This document shows, one piece after another, positions 41,785 through 53,249 of a stretch of 64,000 nt of DNA. The notes under the pieces are model-generated. The model saw only the letters and a list, made by a program, of their open reading frames with translations, had not been told where the DNA came from and did no database searches. Position numbers and translations under genes: made by a program. The stretch is from Candidula unifasciata. Taxonomy: Eukaryota; Mollusca; Gastropoda; Stylommatophora; Geomitridae. Every line of letters starts with the position of its first letter. Position 1 is the stretch's first letter. The stretch is taken from NCBI GenBank assembly GCA_905116865.2, contig CAJHNH020002813.1, positions 88,501 to 152,500 of the forward strand, in the 5' to 3' direction.

Positions 41785-42240
41785 AGTTAGTTAGTTAGTC
41801 TTTCCTCTTGTGTCGAGTGCGGCACATTGGGCAGAGGTCATGACTCTCCATGCATGGCGGTTCGTTGCAATCTGTTGTAGGTCTTGGATGTTTGAGTGGC
41901 CCATGAGCGAGCCTTCCCTGATGATAGTTCTACGTAGGGTTTCCCTTGGTCTTCCACGAGATCTTTTCCCCTGTGGTGTCCAAATGAGGGCTTGGTAAGG
42001 AAGTCTTGATTTATCCATTCTAAGGGTGTGGCCGACATAGTTCCAGCGGCGTTTTTGTATAAAATTAGACACATACTCTTGCCTGGATTCTTGCCTTATT
42101 TGTGTATTGGTTCGGAAATCTGACCATTTGCAATTTAGTATTCTTCTAAGGCATTTATTTTCAAAACTGTCTAATTTTGTGTCTAGAGTTTTCGTTGATT
42201 TCCAGCTCTCACATCCATAGGTCAGTACTGTTTAGAGGCT
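41785..42240 (-). mobile_element. LINE reverse-transcriptase 3' relic
   Basis: The minus strand reads FIQKRRWNYVGHTLRMDKSR, then IWTPQGKRSRGRPRETLRRT and LQQIATNRHAWRVM, the same C-terminal architecture as the element at 61350. Confidence 0.85.
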
Positions 42241-42372
42241 GCTTTATCGCCTTTACCTAGATTGTTCTGCTTTGGACTTTTTTTTTTTTTTTAAACACCA
42301 TTAAGTGGCTATATTAAGCACTACAAAGTCTATCATCTTCTTTTTTTTTTCTTGGACTTTTTCATTGGACTG

Positions 42373-42444
42373 GAGAGTCTTGTGGTGTAGCGACTAGATG
42401 CTCCCCTGCGGATCAGACGGTCCTGGGTTTGAGTCCTGATGGGG

Positions 42445-42479
<35 letters not shown>

Positions 42480-42655
42480 CACAACTGACCTTGGTCCCAG
42501 GCCTTGAATGAGAAGCAGGTAGTCCTGGGAAGTAAAGGCGGTCGACATAATGTTGACCACATCACCCACAGACTGCCTATTGGTCTATAAAATATTGGTC
42601 TAGCCCTATATGCCCAGAACACCTAAAGGTGTGGAAAATGTCCTTTTCATGTGTA
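42373..42655 (+). mobile_element. SINE family S2, complete sense copy
   Basis: Head gtcttgtggtgtagcgacta and tcctgggtttgagtcctgat; a long poly-T at 42452-42479; the body ends with cctaaaggtgtggaaaatg. Confidence 0.85.
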
Positions 42656-42659
42656 GCGA

Positions 42660-43290
42660 CTGCTGCATCGGCTTTACTAGGATTGTTCTGCTCTTTTTTT
42701 CAACAATGCTAGTTAACTACATTATATTAGCGTTTCTGGGTCTATCTTCAGGTTCAGTTATGTTTTCTTGGACTTCATCATGGGATCTTTATATCAGCAT
42801 CATTAAAATTTCTCTGCTCTGGCCTGCTCTTTTTTGTTGGAATTCATTGGTGTTGGACAACATACAAGTCTTGTTTTTCATCATTCAGTCAGTGAGACCT
42901 ATCTTCTTCTTATACCAGCAGTTTGTGCTTTATTTACTATGTAATGTCGTGGTGTTTTTTTTTTTTGGTTTTTTTTTTTTTTTTTGGGTCTTGTAATTAA
43001 TTTAATGAAACTGGTTGTTTGTGAAGCTTATGTTTCATTGCAAGCTGAATTTGATATATGTTGTTATTATTGTTTGTGTTACGAAATCAGCTTTGTGATA
43101 ATCACTTCAGGATAACCCATGAAAAGTTGTGGAGACATTTTGATAATTCAACCGTTGCGGATTGGGTAGTCGGAGCAGGAGGTGTCAATATTTGTTATAT
43201 AGATGCGGTTATCACAAAAAGCTGTTATTGGTTGGTTTTCTTGTTTATGTTATGACACAGTACGTTCTTAAGTCTCTGGATTTCTTTATC
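42660..43290. other. Intergenic, no gene
   Basis: gactgctgcatcggctttac at 42659 repeats sequence at 42236 on the other side of the SINE. Otherwise T-rich and unassigned. Confidence 0.4.
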
Positions 43291-43299
43291 ACAGTTTTC

Positions 43300-43420
43300 T
43301 GAGTTGCATATCCTTTATACAACTTTGCAACAACAAAAAACCAGCTTTTTTTTACGGCTGTTGTGTGGTCTCACTAGGCAGTTTTGCCGTCAGTTATTTG
43401 GCAGTTGTTTTGATGAATAT
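43300..43420 (-). mobile_element. SINE family S5, partial
   Basis: gttgcatatcctttatacaa and gttttgccgtcagttatttg parallel 60965-61060. Confidence 0.5.
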
Positions 43421-43549
43421 GGTATGGGAATCATACCATTTCAATGTCAGCACAAAGCAGTCTGCTGGCACACAGGCATTTGACTTCAGGGCCAGGTGTA
43501 TTAGAATTGTGAAACTGCTCACAACTTGTAAGCCACTTGAAATTAGTGG

Positions 43550-43745
43550 GATGTCTGGCTCGCTAGCGCAGTTGGTTAAAACTCTCAACCCGGCCACCAG
43601 GTGAACAACTTGTGGTCCGGGTTCACACCCAGGTGTAGGCAGAAGAGGCACATTTCTCCTAGATTTACGGTATCTGTCATGGAATCAAGGCCAAAGGGTT
43701 GCGATATCGATAGTACTGAGCCAAAGGGTCTAACTCCTGGTTTCT
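43550..43745 (+). mobile_element. tRNA-derived SINE, family S4
   Basis: Head ggctcgctagcgcagttggt and ggtccgggttcacaccc; the body is shared with 32620-32820. Confidence 0.75.
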
Positions 43746-43888
43746 GGATACTGGGGGGGGGGGGGTGGGGGGGGGAAGAGAATTAGTGGGCACTTAACAT
43801 GAAGATTGGCTGTAGTGGACATGGACACCCACTGTTGTGTTTGGATATTTTATCGTGTGAGCCATTCAGTATAAAATACAGTAACAAT

Positions 43889-45006
43889 TACCATATTTCT
43901 CCAGGTATTAAGACACTCTCATGTATAAGATCATTGTCATCATCAAATGTCTTGCCAGCTGACGTAGGCGTTCACGCAACTCCACAGATCTCTGTCTTTG
44001 GTGTTCTGAATCAATTCCACTGATGATATTCCACAATGCCACTGTCTTAAGCCATCCACCATCATTTCTCTTTGCCTCTGCCTCTTCTTCTAGTGATCTT
44101 TACAGTCATCACAAAATTTGCCAGTGCTCCTTTTCTCATCACATGACCAAAGAATTTTGTTTGCCTCTTTCTCATTGTTGTATATAATGTTCTACTGTCA
44201 TTAGCCATTTCCAGGCAATCATTGTTAGTTATTCTGGCAGTCCAAGGTATTCGCAACATTCTTGTCAAGACCCACATCTCACTTGTCTCCAAACTCTTCC
44301 TAATTCATGTATAAGATAAAGATGCACCTTGATTTTGGGACCCACAATTTTTAGGAAAAAGCATGATTACATCAAGTTATTGAACTCACATTTGATTCAT
44401 CACAGAATCCAGAACAATTCTTATCTCTGTCAAGACTCTCATCATATAATAGTTCTTTAGCTTGTTCTTATCTGTGTCTGATGACGAGTCACTGTCTTCA
44501 TATATTGCCTCATCCTCAATTTCGTCTATGGTGTTTGAAATGCCACACTTCTTGAATGACTTGACAGTTTTCACAGGCACAAACTTCTCCTCCAGCTGAT
44601 TTCGTCGTACTACCACCTGCTGGTGTCAGATTGTCCCCAGAAGACTTCATCCATTGGTTCCATTTATCTTTCCTGGAAACTCTGAAAGGTTTGTTAAGGC
44701 TGGCATCAGATGGTTAAATCTTGGTGGACACAGGAATTCTTAATGTAGCAAGTGTGAAACAATGAGCATGAAAACGAGCGCAAAAACTGTTACAGCAAGA
44801 AAGAGCTTCATTTTCTTTTTTGTTCTTTTTTTTTTCCTTTCTAATTTATTTTTGTTTTGCCCAAATGTGGCCCCGTACAGGATATTTTCAAACGAATCAT
44901 TTTATACAAATTTACTCCTATTGTATAAGACGCACACTGTTATTTTTTTCTTTTTCGAAACTATATTTTGGGAAAATAAGTGTCTTTTATTTGGGGGAAT
45001 ATGGTA
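43889..45006 (-). mobile_element. pogo/Tigger-type DNA transposon remnant
   Basis: Termini: left taccatatttctccaggtat; right, inverted, taccatattcccccaaataa. Between them the minus strand holds a transposase C-terminal remnant: SLNKPFRVSRKDKWNQWM (about 44680), a frameshift, then VKSFKKCGISNTIDEIEDEA (about 44540), the typical end of Tigger/pogo DDE transposases. The catalytic domain is gone. A LINE fragment is inserted at 43932-44304. Confidence 0.85.
43932..44304 (-). mobile_element. LINE 3' copy nested in pogo element, with 13-bp target duplication
   Basis: Flanked by tcatgtataagat at 43919-43931 and 44305-44317. The minus strand reads SEMWVLTRMLRIPWTARIT and RKRQTKFFGHVMRKGALAN, then RRRGRGK. 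The 3' end has a short (ATG) tail. Confidence 0.9.
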
Positions 45007-45039
45007 TGTGAATGGAGTTGCTCAAGTCATCGGTTATGT

Positions 45040-45440
45040 AGAACATATAGCAGCTCCATCTAGGGACATGTATTACCAGAAAAAAAAGCATCATGCTTGG
45101 ACCAAAGACTTCTAACAATGTCTTTGGTCATGTAAAACAAATGGTAACTCCATCTAGGGACATGCGTTGCCAGAAAGGAGCGTCACACAACAAGTCATTG
45201 GTGTTGTGGAACAGTCATGTCAAACTGAGGGTTCCCTGAGGTCCTTAAGGATCATATTTGTGTCATCATGAGGGGCACACATGACAACTAATCGAAGCCA
45301 TTTAATAAATTTTTTTGCAGAATATTTTCTTTATGCAGGCCACAGATGTGCTTGCAAAGGGCCACGAGCTGCCAGTTTGACATGCCTGTTGTAGAACTTT
45401 TGGCAGCTTTATCAAGGGACATGCATTGCCGGAAAAAAGC
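45040..45440 (+). repeat. Three diverged ~45-bp repeats
   Basis: ctccatctagggacatg..ttgccagaaa occurs near 45053 and 45149 and, diverged, near 45405. Directly downstream of the pogo element; class unknown. Confidence 0.5.
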
Positions 45441-45597
45441 GTCTCGCTTGGGTCAAAGACTTTCAACAAAATGCATCAGCTGTATCGGTCTCATGTTTGA
45501 GGATGCTGCAGCTGAGGCTGTTCAGTTTGAAAGTGGATGCCACACATGTCAGTCTTATCTGTGTAGAACACATTAATTGTCAGAATATTGGCGCTGT

Positions 45598-45780
45598 GTA
45601 CACTTGATGGTAGAGTGGTTAGAGTGCCGGGCTCTCATGCTGGAAACCTAGTGAAGATCCTCAATCAGGGATGGATTTTTTGTTGTTGTCTGGGACAGAA
45701 ATAAAAATAATAACCTGCACAGTCGGTGGTGACAGCGGCCCTAGATCCTCAGGCTCAAAGACCCCATAGAAGACTTCTGT
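45598..45780 (+). mobile_element. tRNA-derived SINE, family S6
   Basis: Head gatggtagagtggttagagt looks like an A box; the body is shared with 29335-29530. Confidence 0.5.
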
Positions 45781-45784
45781 CACA

Positions 45785-46155
45785 TATACAAAATATATTT
45801 CTGTATTCTTCTTGAATTCTGTTTGCTTCTGGTTCTGTAATATTTTATTTGCTTTGTACAAAAATAATTCCTTTGTATTATATTATCAGAAAGTAATGAT
45901 TTGCTTTCTTGTTGTATATTTCTATAACTAGTATCTTGACAGTACTGTGTATTTTTCTTAACTTACTAATTTATTAACTTTATTTTGTTGTCAAGTTTTT
46001 CACTGTGCTTATTGGCCTGTCTTGTGTTGTATGCACTTAAATGGCATAAAATTACATTCAGAGGCATAATATATAGTGACTTCTTTTACCACTGCAACTG
46101 CAAAGATTACACAGTAATAATAATAATAATAGCATTGTGGCTCTGACAAAATTGC
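45785..46155. other. No recognised feature
   Basis: AT-rich with a short (AAT)n near 46115. Confidence 0.45.
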
Positions 46156-46159
46156 CAAG

Positions 46160-46790
46160 GCATTGGTTAAGGTGGTTGTTGTGTTTGGAAGACTGTCTTA
46201 GACAGTTGGTTAAGGCATTTGTGTGGTCTCTGGAAGACTGTTCTTTTTTGCATAAGGCTGTGGTTTTGAATGTCAGAAAACTGTTTTCTTAAACTTTGTT
46301 GGATCATCAATTTATTGGGCCTCTGAGAAGAATGTCCTTGATTGTTGGTGAAAGCTTTTTCTGAGAAGACGGCCATATGCTGCGTTTGTTCATACTGTTA
46401 ATGTCCTAAGAAGAAGATTGTCCTAGACTGGGTTATTCAGACAGTTAATAGTTTCAGAGAAGAAGACTGTCCTAGGCTGTTCAGACAGTAATTTTGTCTG
46501 AGATAAGATTGTTCTAGTATGTTATTTAAAGCAGTTATTGTATCTCTGAGAAGAATGCCCTAGACTTTTTGTTAAAGCACTTCTCTGTGAGAGGCCTGTC
46601 CTTATTTCTTAAAGCAATTATTGTCTCTGAGAAGACTTTGTTGGTTTGGTAAATTGTATCTCTGAGAAGACTGTCTTGGGCTGTGTTGGTTCAGACAGTT
46701 ACTGTGTCTAGAAGAAGTCTCTCATAGTAGTTAAAGCAGGTGTGTCTCTGACAAGACTGTCATTGACTGTATTGCTCAAGGCAGTTAACT
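46160..46790 (+). repeat. Degenerate minisatellite
   Basis: Repeated motifs gaagactgtc(c/t)tag, gttggttaa(a/g)gca and tctctgagaagaat recur about every 50-65 bp. Confidence 0.65.
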
Positions 46791-46794
46791 TCAG

Positions 46795-47680
46795 TCTGAC
46801 TTCCAACTTCAGAAACTAGTCAACACATAGTCATGGCAAAGTTTAATATAGTTTTTAAGCTCTTTCTTTGGCTTGACTACAATTATAAATAAGAGAGTGG
46901 AGCCTTTGACTGTGAAGCTATGCTGCTCGGTCATCAACAAGAGGACAACAGTTCTAAATTAAACAATAAAACAAACCAAAGATTACAGAAAGATTTAAGT
47001 CAAATTTGACACTGACAGAAAGGAAAAGCTAGCGAGGTAAAGGCAGGTGGATATTTAAGAAAGCCAGTATATATGCTATTTAACAATGCTAAGGAGAAAC
47101 ATTTCCTGATATGTTAGTAATTAAACTTTTATAAGCTTCTAAAAAGATTGATTCTTGAGAAGCCAAACAACTCGGATATCCTGTAATGCATTTTCAGATT
47201 TCTTCGACATATAAGAAATATTTTTTAGGGAATTTTTTTTTTTTTTTAAGAGAAAGTTTTGTTCTTTTGGTTAAAAAAGTTAGCATGTTACGTTTAGCTG
47301 TACACATGAATTAGTCCTGCCTGGTGAAAAGTAATTCTTCTTTCCTTTGCTTGAAATAGATTATCAGTATCTGCAATTCTGTCTCTACAATGAAGAAAGA
47401 TAAATTATTCTGCAGTAATTAGACAGTACTAATTTGCTGAGAACACATGCATCAGTGTAAGAATTTGGGATGAACAATTCCTATCCTGTCTGTAGTTATC
47501 TTCCTTAGAAACAAATTGGAGATATATTTCATGACTCTCTGATGCTTGTGTTTGTAGTTTCAGACCTGTCTTCACAGCCGCAGAGACTGAATCCATAAAT
47601 AGTTGAACCACCAGGGAACTTGCATAAGCTACACCTTTAAACAATTAACCATCTGTGAGCTGACTGACAGTGACCACCAG
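46795..47680. other. No recognised feature
   Basis: AT-rich, no coding signal. Confidence 0.4.
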
Positions 47681-47682
47681 CT

Positions 47683-47733
<51 letters not shown>
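47683..47733 (+). repeat. (TA)n microsatellite
   Basis: About 50 bp of uninterrupted TA. Confidence 0.95.
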
Positions 47734-47737
<4 letters not shown>

Positions 47738-47848
47738 TGTTACCAACTGCAGAAAACAATACCATTTTGCTGCCGTATGATTTGTATTCTAACTAGAAAT
47801 TAACTAGAAAAGGATGAAGGGTGTAAGATTAGCATAACCTGTTCCAGG

Positions 47849-48010
47849 TACAGTCGAGTCTGGATAAGTAAAAGTTGCAGGGACCTAAGAAAATGCTTCC
47901 ACTTATCAGGATTTCTACTTATCCAGACAGCAGACACAATAGAGAAAATTGCCGGGACTAAGCTGGTCATGTCGACTTATCCGAGTTCGACTTAAGTGGA
48001 CTCGACTGTA
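47849..48010 (+). mobile_element. pogo-like MITE, 162 bp
   Basis: Left end tacagtcgagtctggataag; the right end, inverted, is tacagtcgagtccacttaag. Both end in TA, the usual target duplication. Sub-terminal ttatccaga repeats. No coding capacity. Confidence 0.88.
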
Positions 48011-48480
48011 ATTATCTTCTTTCCTTTCTCTTGCTCTTTTTCCATCAGTCTTGCCAGTTGTCACCAAGTTCTCAAGTTTGTTCCTTCTCAAAATATGTCT
48101 ACAACACATATTGAGTGTTTACATCTAATTCTTCTAAGTTTGTGACCTTTATCTGTATTGATAAGGACTGCTTCGTTTGTTTTTCTACCCTTCCATGCTA
48201 TTCTTTGCATTCTTCTCAGAAACCATGTCTTCACCACTAGTGAATGTTTTTCAGCTTGTCTTCTTATTGTCCATGTTTTGCGTGCATATAACAAGACAGG
48301 TTCTGTGTGACATTTTAACACTCTATTTCTCATTGCAGGTGACATCTTATTGGTGAGAATCTTGTGCATCTTACTAAAGGCTACCGTTGTCATAGTGAAT
48401 CTTGTTTTGATTTCTGCAAGGCATTTTGCATCAGATGTTATGACTGTTCCTAAATAGTCGTATCTGTTTACATTTGGTTT
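48011..48480 (-). mobile_element. LINE reverse-transcriptase C-terminal relic
   Basis: The minus strand reads RNRVLKCHTEPVLLYARKTW (about 48310), VVKTWFLRRMQRIAWKGRKT, RRNKLENLVTTGKTDGKRAR. Same family as 31615. Confidence 0.85.
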
Positions 48481-48484
48481 TTCT

Positions 48485-49160
48485 CATTATGTCCTAAGTA
48501 ATATCAGTATCACAGAAGTCCTTATTTATGGATGATGTCAAAACAGAATGATGCATTCTACACATAGGTAACCATTCTTTTGCATTTTCTAATCATCTTT
48601 GATTATAATTAGTTGCAGTTCCAGCTTCATGGCTGAGGGGGGGGTCACCCCATAACTTCTTTGTTCCTCTGCCAGCAAAAACCACAGAATGCCACTTGTC
48701 ATCCCTTATGAAAACTATTGATTCAGGCTTCAGTCTCTGCAAAGCCTATAGTGTACACACACATTAATTGCATATGACAGCCGTCAGAGGTGCCAACAAC
48801 AGTCTGCCATCAGAAATGCAGATGGTGTTAATGTTTTGGTGGATAATACCCAGTTAAACTTCACTAAATGTTATGTCCTGGACTCTTTTTGTGTGTGTGT
48901 TTTTTTTTTCCAGTTTCCTTGCTTCTGTTTGCCAGGCAAGCTCTGCACACTCCCTCTCAAACGAATCATGACAAGAGGCAGATCAAGGCAGCTTCCATGT
49001 GTGTTCAGCAAAGGCAGAGATTCACTAAAAACCTGCACCTCACGCTGTAGTAATGAGCAATATGATATTCTTACTGATGCCTGACTTGCCTGGTCTTCTG
49101 GTTGTTTTTTTTTTTTTTTTTTTTTTTTAACTGGATCAGTGTTTCCCATTTGGTGGTATG
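48485..49160. other. No recognised feature
   Basis: Short G run near 48638; poly-T at 49107. No gene seen. Confidence 0.4.
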
Positions 49161-49164
49161 TGAT

Positions 49165-49420
49165 GGTGGTACCCCCAGGAGTCAGTTGAACAAATGTAAG
49201 GGATCAGTGATGAAATCCTAAGGAAAATGTTGGAAACAGCAGCTCTGGAAGACAACAGAAGAAATGGTTTGGCCATATAACGTGGATGTCAGCAGACAGT
49301 ATACCACAGCAAGCAACAATGTACGGACCAGCTAGGAAGCAAAGAAGAGGCCGACCTTGCATGTGATGGACAGAGAGAATATCCGAGTCTATGGGAATGC
49401 CCATTTACGAAGCACACAGA
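49165..49420 (+). mobile_element. LINE 3' fragment
   Basis: agaagaaatggtttggccat (KKWFGH), gcaagcaacaatgtacgg (QATMYG) and agaagaggccgaccttgc (RRGRPC) follow the family at 1411-1698 and 4013. Confidence 0.7.
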
Positions 49421-49544
49421 CGAGCGTTTTCTTGTAAATTATGCTTAACCTTGAGGCCGCAAGGTACCAGAGGATCAAGATGAGTGAAATCTTTTTTTTT
49501 TTTTTATTATTATTATTGATAGTCGTTCCCATGAGGGATGCAAT

Positions 49545-49745
49545 TTTTTTTTTTTTGTTATTTGAATCCCCACCCTGGCTTTTGCCACAGGCCCCGGATG
49601 TTGCCAGGCCATAAATATATGGCCTCACAGCTGAAAGGGGTTTCTAGGAACTCTCCACGGGTGATCCTCATCTGCGTGGTGGCACTTTGTGTCACCGGGT
49701 GTTTATCACTTGTTTGATGTCCTGGTGGGGTACAACTACCTACCT
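49545..49745 (-). repeat. Repeat R-c, full-length inverted copy
   Basis: tatttgaatccccaccctgg to gatgtcctggtggggtacaa. Confidence 0.75.
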
Positions 49746-49749
49746 TCCT

Positions 49750-50190
49750 ACCTAAACTCAACTTTAGAATGCAATTCTTTTTGCAGTTCTGACATTTATC
49801 AATTATACCAAGTTCTTAATTATGACTTCAAAAGTTTGGGGACCTTTGAAAATGAGGGTCTGCAGGTTTGAGCTAACTGGGAACCACTGAACTGGATGAT
49901 TTGTGCATGTTGACAGAAACTCTTATGCAAATGCTGATGAACTTTTAGTTTAATGTTCGTTTGGTTTGTACCATTTGTGTATCATCATTCCATCATTGAA
50001 CGTACACTGTTTCCACACAAACACATATTCATGTTACATACTATGAAACCTACTTCCGGTTTCCTTTTCTTTTTTTTTTTTTTTGGGTAATGAAAGCTTC
50101 ACATGTAATAATGAAATATTCAATTACTTTCAGAGTAATAAAAATGAGAACATAATTTTACTGGATTTTGGTTTTCATTGCTATTGCTAA
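49750..50190. other. No recognised feature
   Basis: No coding signal or repeat match. Confidence 0.4.
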
Positions 50191-50194
50191 TCTT

Positions 50195-50375
50195 CATGTC
50201 AGAGTACATCTGTTTGAAAGATGAAAAACCAACAGTCTGTTAGCAGATTAAGTCAGATCTGTAAAATGGATGTACATACACAACTCAAGTTCTGGAACGA
50301 GACTCAAGTCCAGGAGAAGATGACCAGTCGGAACTTTCCGCCTGCGTCTCTTGATGGTGAACATGAAGAACTGGT
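50195..50375 (+). mobile_element. SINE family S1, sense fragment
   Basis: cagagtacatctgtttgaaa to tgatggtgaacatgaagaac. Confidence 0.65.
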
Positions 50376-50519
50376 AATGCAAATAATGAGGAAATGGTAA
50401 TATGAATTGCAATTACATTCTACGGAGCTCCATAGAGGGGGGGAACTTTGAATACAGAGCCTGACTGAACAGACCTCAAACATCAAATCAGTCGCATTTT
50501 CGTAGAGAGAGCTGATCAG

Positions 50520-50890
50520 TCGACAGCAACTAGTGAGCCAATGGTATGCCGTGTTATGTGACTATGATGATGATAATATAGAAGCGACCACAAACAAGAA
50601 TACAAAACAAAATCATGTGCACAAATTATAATAGACAAACAAACAAAAGCAAACTTAGGAAAAAGCTTATTGTTGTTATCGATCCAGAGGCGCATGAGCT
50701 TTGGCCCGATGCCATGTAGTGGAATTTGCATGTTTTCACAAGCTGTTCTTTTCCTCCGTACAAGGTGTTCCACTTGTATGGTCTCGGGGGGGGGGAGTAG
50801 CATTCTTCTAGTCTCGCTGAGTTTTGGGCACTCAAAGAGATGGTGTTCAACAGTTAGGTAGGGGTAGTTATATAGCTGGCACTCTAGGGA
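50520..50890 (-). mobile_element. LINE C-terminal fragment with zinc-knuckle-like end
   Basis: The minus strand reads ECQLYNYPYLTVEHHLFECP, then KLSETRRMLLPPPETIQ. The C...VEHxLFECP pattern is typical of the C-terminus of RNase H-bearing Jockey/I-type ORFs. Confidence 0.65.
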
Positions 50891-51064
50891 GTGTGGAAAA
50901 AGCTTATAAAAAGATTGCTGCTGCTTCAGTCCTGGTGTGCTGTTTCCTCAGCAAGGTGCTGTCGTTTTTTGTAGGGAATAAGTTTGAATCACAATAGGCT
51001 CACGTGATGGGACCCATGCTGATGTGTCGACACACCAAAAACATTGGGGGGGGGGGGAAGGGGG

Positions 51065-51335
51065 TGCTTCTTTATCCTCTGTTCACCAACTGTAAGCTCC
51101 AGCAGAAAGTCCTGGTTGTTCGTCCATTGGGACTTTGGCTTTGTGCCAAGGCCTGAGTTTTGCGTGTACATTCATTTTACTGAGCAGTTGGTTGTTCCTT
51201 ACTGCTCGGGCAGGTGCACTCTGACTTCGAAGGAAATCCCCAGTTAGTTGACCCCTATGACATGCTTGTTGGGGGTGGGGGGCAGTGAGTCTATTTTTGT
51301 TGTCTCCACAATGGAACCCCAGAAACAAAACGGGG
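51065..51335 (-). mobile_element. SINE family S1
   Basis: cttctttatcctctgttcac to caatggaaccccagaaac; full length but for the tail. Confidence 0.75.
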
Positions 51336-51439
51336 AAGTGGGTCTTCAAGAGGCTGACGTCTTGTTTAAGTCTATAGTAATAAAAAATATCGTGCTGAAT
51401 TGTCCAAAAATGTAATATACTTAAAATAATATGAAATGT

Positions 51440-51830
51440 GTTAATCATCATAAGGTGACTTGCCGATGGCTGGGGCTAACATGCCTCTCTACAATCTGCG
51501 ATCTCCTGCAGCATGTATCAGTTCCTGTGCCGACACACCTCCATGCCATACAATACAGTCAAGAATCTTCTCTCGTTGTCTTCCTTTATCCCTCCTTCCA
51601 CAGATCTTCCTAGTGGTCACAACATGTTCTATTTTCCCTCTTCTCACAACTTGGCCGAAAAATGATGACTGTCTCCTTCTGATGTCTGTGATAATTTGTC
51701 TTCGGGCCTCCGCCTCTATAAAACCTCTTGGTTGCTCTTTTTTTTTTTTTTTCTGTCCAAGGTATTCTAAACATTCTTCTGTAAAACCACATCTCTGAGG
51801 CTTTATGTGTTAATAAATACTTTAAATGAG
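51440..51830 (-). mobile_element. LINE 3' relic
   Basis: The minus strand reads SEMWFYRRMFRIPWTEKKKK, then KETVIIFRPSCEKRE in shifted frames. The 3' end (tcatcataaggtgacttgcc on plus) matches the families at 43932 and 59530. Confidence 0.75.
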
Positions 51831-52164
51831 AACGTCTATACAAGTTTACCCAGTAACTTAGGTACCTTCAGCTCAATCTCTCCCCCAAAATGTCTCCAGA
51901 AAGCGGGCGGGAGGGTAAATGGGAGCTCAAGGTGGTTGAGCTTACATGTTCAGGCGCCCATGGTAGTGATGTGGCTGAAAGTCGTGGGCTCGTTTCACAA
52001 ATTAATTTTAAGCTGATCAATGGATTTTTGCGAGGATCGTCGCTGGAGCTGTGGATTTGCTGCTTTGTGTAATGCTCACAACCGACAGGCTAGCTGTTCT
52101 GCAGAGAGGTACCAACCCGTATTTCAGCAGGCCAAATTAATCACATTGCTGTGTAAGTAAATGT

Positions 52165-52345
52165 CCCTTAAGACTCCAGAGGCATATCGGGCAAACGAGG
52201 ACAGTCTTGTATGTTTTTAGACCTTGATGTGTGATGTTGTCAACATCAAGCCGCCCGCCTTTACTTTCCAGGACTTTACCTGGTACCTATTTAAAGCTGG
52301 GTCGATCTGGGAGCCAAGTTCATGTTTGAAGAAACAAAAAATCGG
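52165..52345 (-). mobile_element. SINE family S2, partial
   Basis: tgtgatgttgtcaacatcaa, cgcctttactttccaggact and gggtcgatctgggagccaag match the S2 body; the head is missing. Confidence 0.6.
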
Positions 52346-52349
52346 ATCT

Positions 52350-53055
52350 ATTCATGTGCAGGCTAGGAACTGTATTTTACCTACAGACAGACAAAATCCC
52401 TATGCTTTTTGTCTGAGAAATGTAACAGTCGCATGATTTATGAGGAGCATGTACTTGACCTTGACCGCATTCTCTAAAATAACAAAATAACACCAACTAC
52501 GTATGATAGAAATCACACGGCATTTATTCATATTATAAAATGGTACTTAAGATTCCGAACATCGTATCAGTCAATCAGGCTTTCCGATATGTGGGTATAA
52601 TAAATATGTTTGTGTGTGTGTGACTGTGAGTGCCAGGCCTCATCGCCCAATGAATGCCCCATAGATCTATTTAAAAAAAAAAAATATGGGACTAGTGTCA
52701 CATACTAAATGCCTAACCTAACATAACGCTTGACCCGTTAGGGATTTGGAGGTGTATCGATAGAACCACAAGCACACAAAACCCGCCATCTTCCTCTGTC
52801 TTCCGCTTGAGACGAATAAGTTTATGATAACTTAATCGTGTCCATTTCTTGATGTTGTCATTCCATGTTTTTTTTTTTTTTTTTGCCCTCCTCTTCTTCG
52901 ACTACCCACCAATGTTCCTTGAAGTAATGTCTTGCAATTGAATCATGTCTCACCAGGTGCCGGAACCGACTTAGCTTGCGACGTTTCACCATTGCCAAGA
53001 GAGGCTCCTAATGTCCTGTATATTTCACCGCAAATTCCACATACTAATACTACTT
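52350..53055. other. No recognised feature
   Basis: Short TG run near 52610 and poly-T near 52870; no gene. Confidence 0.4.
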
Positions 53056-53059
53056 TAAT

Positions 53060-53245
53060 TATGGGGATCGGTCGATCGACAGAGTGAAAAGAAGACACGA
53101 AAAAGATGGAGCTACATCGTCAGGAGAAACCTAACAGAAAAAAACACCAACTTGTACAATGTATGGGGAAAAGAGCACAAATGATTCTTACAACTTCCCC
53201 CAACACCTCGCTGAGGTAAATGGTGGAAAAGAAAAAGAAAAACAA
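53060..53245 (+). mobile_element. LINE 3' end with A/G-rich tail
   Basis: Near 53160 the end codons resemble LY.VW...YNLPPTPR followed by ggtaaatggtggaaaagaaa, paralleling the LINE end at 4200-4245. Confidence 0.55.
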
Positions 53246-53249
53246 GAGG

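Noticed and set aside
42610..42996. 128-codon hydrophobic open frame as a membrane protein
   Set aside because: T-rich sequence makes Phe/Leu-rich frames by chance, and it starts within a SINE.
43555..43640. Functional tRNA gene (also 34771, 42373, 60965-61185, 63283)
   Set aside because: A- and B-box-like sequences are present, but each is the head of a repeated SINE, and I could not form a convincing complete cloverleaf.
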